From NCBI GenBank assembly GCA_030762175.1, contig CM060834.1, positions 66,321,501-66,385,500 on the forward strand: a DNA stretch of 64,000 nucleotides, written 5' to 3'. This document shows positions 59,828 to 64,000 of this stretch, in pieces (within the stretch, counting starts at the first letter, position 1; each line of letters opens with the position of its first letter). The stretch comes from Metallyticus violacea (Eukaryota > Arthropoda > Insecta > Mantodea > Metallyticidae). The notes under the pieces are model-generated. The model was not told the origin of the DNA and did no database searches. It saw nothing but the letters and a program-made list of their open reading frames with translations. The translations under genes were made by a program, and so were the position numbers.

Positions 59828-62800
59828 GTTTGATAGCCCCAGACAAGCATATTATGCGCAAAGAATCTCGAAAAGAAAAAAATTTTTTTTCGAAGTTTGG
59901 AAACTTCCTTAGAATCACTTTTTTTCCATTCTTATTTGAGATAACTTGTTCTCTTTCATTATACTTGTTTGATAGCCTTAGACAAGCATATTATGCGCAA
60001 AGAATCTCGAAAAGAAAAAAATTTTTTTTCGAAGTTTGGAAACTTCGTTAGAATCACTTTTTTTCTGTTCTTATTTGAGATAACTTGTTCTCTTTCATTA
60101 TACTAGTTTGATAGCCTTAGACAAGCATATTATGCGAAAGAATCTCGAAAAGAAAAAAATTTTTTTTCGAAGTTTGGAAACTTCGTTGGAATCACTTTTT
60201 TTCCGTTCTTATTTAAGATTACTGGTTCTCTATCATTATACAAGTTTGATAGCCTCAGACAAGCATATTATGCGCAAAGAATGTCGAAAAGAAAAAAATT
60301 TTATTTCGAAGTTCGAAACTTCGTTAGAATCACTTTTTTTCCGTTCTTATTTGAGATAACTGGTTCTCTTTCATTATACTAGTTTGATAGCCTCAGAGAA
60401 GCATATTATGCGCAAAGAATCTCTAAAAGAAAAAAATTTTTTTTCGAAGTTTGGAAACTTCGTTAGAATAACTTTTTTTCCGTTCTTATTTGAGATAACT
60501 GGTTCTCCTTCATTATACTAGTTTGATAGCCTCAGAAAAGCATAGGTATGCGCAAAGAATCTCGAAAGAAAAAAATTTTTTTTCGAAGTTTGGAAACTTC
60601 GTTAGAATCACTTTTTTTCCGTTCTTATTTGAGATAACTGGTTTTCTTTCATTATACTAGTTTGATAGCCTTAGACGAGCATATTATGCGCAAAGAATCT
60701 CGAAAAGAAAAAAATTTTTTTTCGAAGTTTGGAAACTTCGTTAGAATCACTTTTTTTCCGTTCTTATTTGAGATAACTGGTTCTCTTTCATTATACTACT
60801 TTGATAGCCTCAGAAAAGCATATTATGCGCAAAGAATCTCGAAAAGAAAAATATTTTTTTTCGAAGATTGGAAACCTCGTTAGAATCACTTTTTTTCCGT
60901 TCTTATTTGAGATAACTGGTTCTCTTTCATTATACTAGTTTGATAGCCTCAGACAAGCATATTATGCGCAAAGAATCTCGAAAAGAAAAAATTTTTTTTC
61001 GAAGTTTGGAAACTTCCTTAGAATCACTTTTTTTCCGTTCTTATTTAAGATTACTGGTTCTCTTTCATTATACTAGTTTGATAGCCTTAGACAAGCATAT
61101 TATGCGCAAAGAATCTCGAAAAGAAAAAAATTTTTTTTCGAAGTTTGGAAACTTCGTTAGAATCACTTTTTTTCCGTTCTTATTTAAGATAACTTGTTCT
61201 CTTTCATTATACTAGTTTGATAGCCTTAGACAAGCATATTATGCGCAAAGAATCTCGAAAAGAAAAAAATTTTTTTTCGAAGTATGGAAACATCGTTAGA
61301 ATCACTTTTTTTCCGTTCTTATTTGAGATAACTGGTTCTCTTTCATTATACTAGTTTGATAGCCTCAGACAAGCATATTATGCGCAAAGAATCTCGAAAA
61401 GAAAAAAATTTTTTTTCGAAGTTTGGAAACTTCGTTAGAATCACTTTTTTTCCGTTCTTATTTGAGATAACTGGTTCTCTTTCATTATACTAGTTTGAGA
61501 GCCTCAGAAAAGCATATTATGCGCAAAGAATCTCGAAAAGAAAAAAATTTTTTTTCGAAGATTGGAAAGCTCGTTAGAATCACTTTTTTTCCGTTCTTAT
61601 TTGAGATAACTGGTTCTCTTTCATTATACTAGCCTGAGACAAGCATATTATGCGCAAAGAATCTCGAAAAGAAAAAAATTTTTTTTCGAAGTTTGGAAAC
61701 TTCCTTAGAATCACTTTTTTTCCATTCTTATTTGAGATAACTTGTTCTCTTTCATTATACTTGTTTGATAGCTTTAGACAAGCATATTATGCGCAAAGAA
61801 TCTCGAAAAGAAAAAAATTTTTTTTCGAAGTTTGGAAACTTCGTTAGAATCACTTTTTTTTCTGTTCTTATTTGAGATAACTTGTTCTCTTTCATTATAC
61901 TAGTTTGATAGCCTTAGACAAGCATATTATGCGAAAGAATCTCGAAAAGAAAAAAATTTTTTTTCGAAGTTTGGAAACTTCGTTGGAATCACTTTTTTTC
62001 CGTTCTTATTTAAGATTACTGGTTCTCTTTCATTATACAAGTTTGATAGCCTCAGACAAGCATATTATGCGCAAAGAATGTCGAAAAGAAAAAAATTTTA
62101 TTTCGAAGTTCGAAACTTCGTTAGAATCACTTTTTTTCCGTTCTTATTTGAGATAACTGGTTCTCTTTCATTATACTAGTTTGATAGCCTCAGAGAAGCA
62201 TATTATGCGCAAAGAATCTCTAAAAGAAAAAAATTTTTTTTCGAAGTTTGGAAACTTCGTTAGAATAACTTTTTTTCCGTTCTTATTTGAGATAACTGGT
62301 TCTCCTTCATTATACTAGTTTGATAGCCTCAGAAAAGCATAGGTATGCGCAAAGAATCTCGAAAGAAAAAAATTTTTTTTCGAAGTTTGGAAACTTCGTT
62401 AGAATCACTTTTTTTCCGTTCTTATTTGAGATAACTGGTTTTCTTTCATTATACTAGTTTGATAGCCTTAGACAAGCATATTATGCGCAAAGAATCTCGA
62501 AAAGTAAAAAATTTTTTTTCGAAGTTTGGAAACTTCGTTAGAATCACTTTTTTTCCGTTCTTATTTGAGATAACTGGTTCTCTTTCATTATACTACTTTG
62601 ATAGCCTCAGAAAAGCATATTATGCGCAAAGAATCTCGAAAAGAAAAATATTTTTTTTCGAAGATTGGAAACCTCGTTAGAATCACTTTTTTTCCGTTCT
62701 TATTTGAGATAACTGGTTCTCTTTCATTATACTAGTTTGATAGCCTCAGACAAGCATATTATGCGCAAAGAATCTCGAAAAGAAAAAATTTTTTTTCGAA

Positions 62801-64000
62801 GTTTGGAAACTTCGTTAGAATCACTTTTTTTCCGTTCTTATTTGAGATAACTGGTTCTCTTTCATTATACTATTTTGAGAGCCTCAGAAAAGCATATTAT
62901 GCGCAAAGAATCTCGAAAAGAAAAAAATTTTTTTTCGAAGATTGGAAAGCTCGTTAGAATCACTTTTTTTCCGTTCTTATTTGAGATAACTGGTTCTCTT
63001 TCATTATACTAGCCTGAGACAAGCATATTATGCGCAAAGAATCTCGAAAAGAAAAAAATTTTTTTTCGAAGTTTGGAAACTTCCTTAGAATCACTTTTTT
63101 TCCATTCTTATTTGAGATAACTTGTTCTCTTTCATTATACTTGTTTGATAGCCTTAGACAAGCATATTATGCGCAAAGAATCTCGAAAAGAAAAAAATTT
63201 TTTTTCGAAGTTTGGAAACTTCGTTAGAATCACTTTTTTTCCGTTCTTATTTGAGATAACTTGTTCTCTTTCATTATACTAGTTTGATAGCCTTAGACAA
63301 GCATATTATGCGCAAAGAATCTCGAAAAGAAAAAAATTTTTTTTCGAAGTTTGGAAACTTCGTTGGAATCACTTTTTTTCCGTTCTTATTTAAGATTACT
63401 GGTTCTCTTTCATTATACAAGTTTGATAGCCTCAGACAAGCATATTATGCGCAAAGAATGTCGAAAAGAAAAAAATTTTATTTCGAAGTTTGGAAACATC
63501 GTTAGAATCACTTTTTTTCCGTTCTTATTTGAGATAACTGGTTCTCTTTCATTATACTAGTTTGATAGCCTCACAGAAGCATATTATGCGCAGAGAATCT
63601 CTAAAAGAAAAAATTTTTTTTTCGAAGTTTGGAAACTTCGTTAGAATAACTTTTTTTCCGTTCTTATTTGAGATAACTGGTTCTCCTTCATTATACTAGT
63701 TTGATAGCCTCAGAAAAGCATAGGTATGCGCAAAGAATCTCGAAAAGAAAAAAATTTTTTTTCGAAGTTTGGAAACTTCGTTAGAATCACTTTTTTTCCG
63801 TTCTTATTTGAGATAACTGGTTCTCTTTCATTATACTAGTTTGATAGCCTCAGACAAGCATATTATGCGCAAAGAATCTCGAAAAGAAAAAAAATTTTTT
63901 TCGAAGTTTGGAAACTTCCTTAGAATCACTTTTTTTCCATTCTTATTTGAGATAACTTGTTCTCTATCATTATACTAGTTTGATAGCCTTAGACAAGCAT
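59828..64000 (+). repeat. Higher-order unit, 31-mer type, truncated by the window end
   Basis: It runs a-b'-c'-d'-e'-f'-q-r-s-t-v-w-x-a*-b''-c'-d'-e'-f'-q-r-w-x-a*-b-c-d-e-f-g and into h. Unlike its neighbour at 54,986 it keeps v (gtatggaaacatcg near 61,281). Its a* junctions are at 61,630 and 63,010. Confidence 0.82.

Larger units (their letters stand above)
1..64000 (+). repeat. Tandem satellite array, 139-bp monomer with higher-order structure
   Basis: The whole window is a head-to-tail array of a 139-bp monomer, about 461 copies, all in one orientation. Taking the monomer start at gtttgatagc, starts fall at 47, 186, 325, 464, 603, 743, 882, 1021, 1160, 1299, 1437 and so on, with steps of 138-140 bp. 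No stretch of unique sequence separates copies anywhere. Monomer types differ at several diagnostic positions, whereas monomers in equivalent higher-order positions are nearly identical, which is the signature of a higher-order repeat satellite. Arrays of this size and purity are typical of eukaryotic centromeres or heterochromatin; that location is an inference. No coding or RNA gene is supported. Confidence 0.98.
54986..64000 (+). repeat. Tandem duplication of about 4.84-4.98 kb reaching the window end
   Basis: 54,986-59,1xx recurs from 59,828 at offset 4,842, changing to 4,981 after the point where the second copy has the additional v monomer. A 5-mer separates the copies. The second copy runs off the window. 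Confidence 0.8.

Noticed and set aside
1..64000. CRISPR array
   Set aside because: Repeats are contiguous 139-bp monomers with no variable spacers, and there are no cas genes.
1..64000. Iterons of a plasmid or phage replication origin
   Set aside because: Iteron arrays are short (tens of bp per repeat, few copies) and lie beside a replication gene. A 64-kb array of 139-bp units with higher-order structure fits a eukaryotic satellite.
1..64000. tRNA, rRNA, telomere repeat or retroelement sequence
   Set aside because: No cloverleaf, rRNA core, short telomeric motif runs, LTRs or polymerase motifs were seen; everything reads as the same monomer.

Overview
The window is one uninterrupted head-to-tail satellite DNA array. 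From base 1 to base 64,000 it is built of about 461 copies of a 139-bp AT-rich monomer (consensus about 31% GC), all in the same orientation. I see no unique sequence, credible gene, RNA gene, transposon insertion or inversion. Such an array points to a eukaryotic centromeric, pericentromeric or other heterochromatic block in a long-read assembly. The organism cannot be named from this sequence. The consensus keeps five CpG in 139 bp, above base-composition expectation, which argues weakly against a heavily CpG-methylated genome.

Monomers are not interchangeable. Diagnostic variants define about 20 types, lettered here. a: head gccccag, cttccttag, ccattc, end attatacttg (a* has an 8-bp head deletion giving ctagcctgag; a^ has an a body with a cctcag head). 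b: ccttag head, cttcgttag, acttg (b' has ctgttc; b'' also has gctttag and a longer T run). c: cttcgttggaatc, taagattactgg, end attatacaa (c' lost one base, gcgaaag). d: aatgtcg, ttttattt, aacatcg (d' has gttcgaaac). e: ctctaaaag, agaataac, ctccttc, head cctcacag (e' has cctcagag). f: gcataggtatgc (f' has one A fewer). g: A8T7, cttccttag, ccattc, ctctatc. h: ccttag head, actgg. i: gcgcacag, gatataac. j: gcgcaatgaa. k: gcattttatg, aatttcg, aaaacaatt. l: cttccttag with taagattactgg. m: aatctgg, A8T8. n: A8T7 with actgg. o and t: taagataacttg. p: T6 run. q: followed by ctactttgat. r: aatatttt, gattggaaacctcg. s: A6T8, otherwise like l. u: like h. v: aacatcg. w: plain consensus. x: gtttgagagcc, gattggaaagctcg.

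Most of the array parses into higher-order units that start at an a monomer, run through b-c-d-e-f, and then differ in their tails. The commonest unit is an 8-mer, a-b-c-d-e-f-g-h, of 1,113 bp. Units of 5, 6, 9, 11, 13, 14, 15, 17, 21, 30, 31 and 42 monomers also occur, explained by in-register deletion, duplication and hybrid monomers. On top of this lie multi-kilobase duplications: 1-7.2 kb repeats at 17.3-24.5 kb; 8.3-14.9 kb repeats at 21.2-27.8 kb; a 3,470-bp unit is duplicated in tandem at 26.35-33.29 kb; 19.9-25.9 kb recurs at 34.7-40.6 kb; 33.2-35.6 kb recurs at 45.5-47.9 kb; and 55.0-59.1 kb is repeated from 59.8 kb to the window end. The stretch 41.4-46.0 kb holds more private substitutions and looks less homogenised.

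The sequence properties most likely to matter are inside the monomer. There are three successive short inverted repeats whose arms often survive changes at their centres, an A/T tract whose A-to-T switch point slides while its total length usually stays at 15, and in type c a stretch matching the first 11 positions of the mammalian CENP-B box. No previously undescribed gene system is present.
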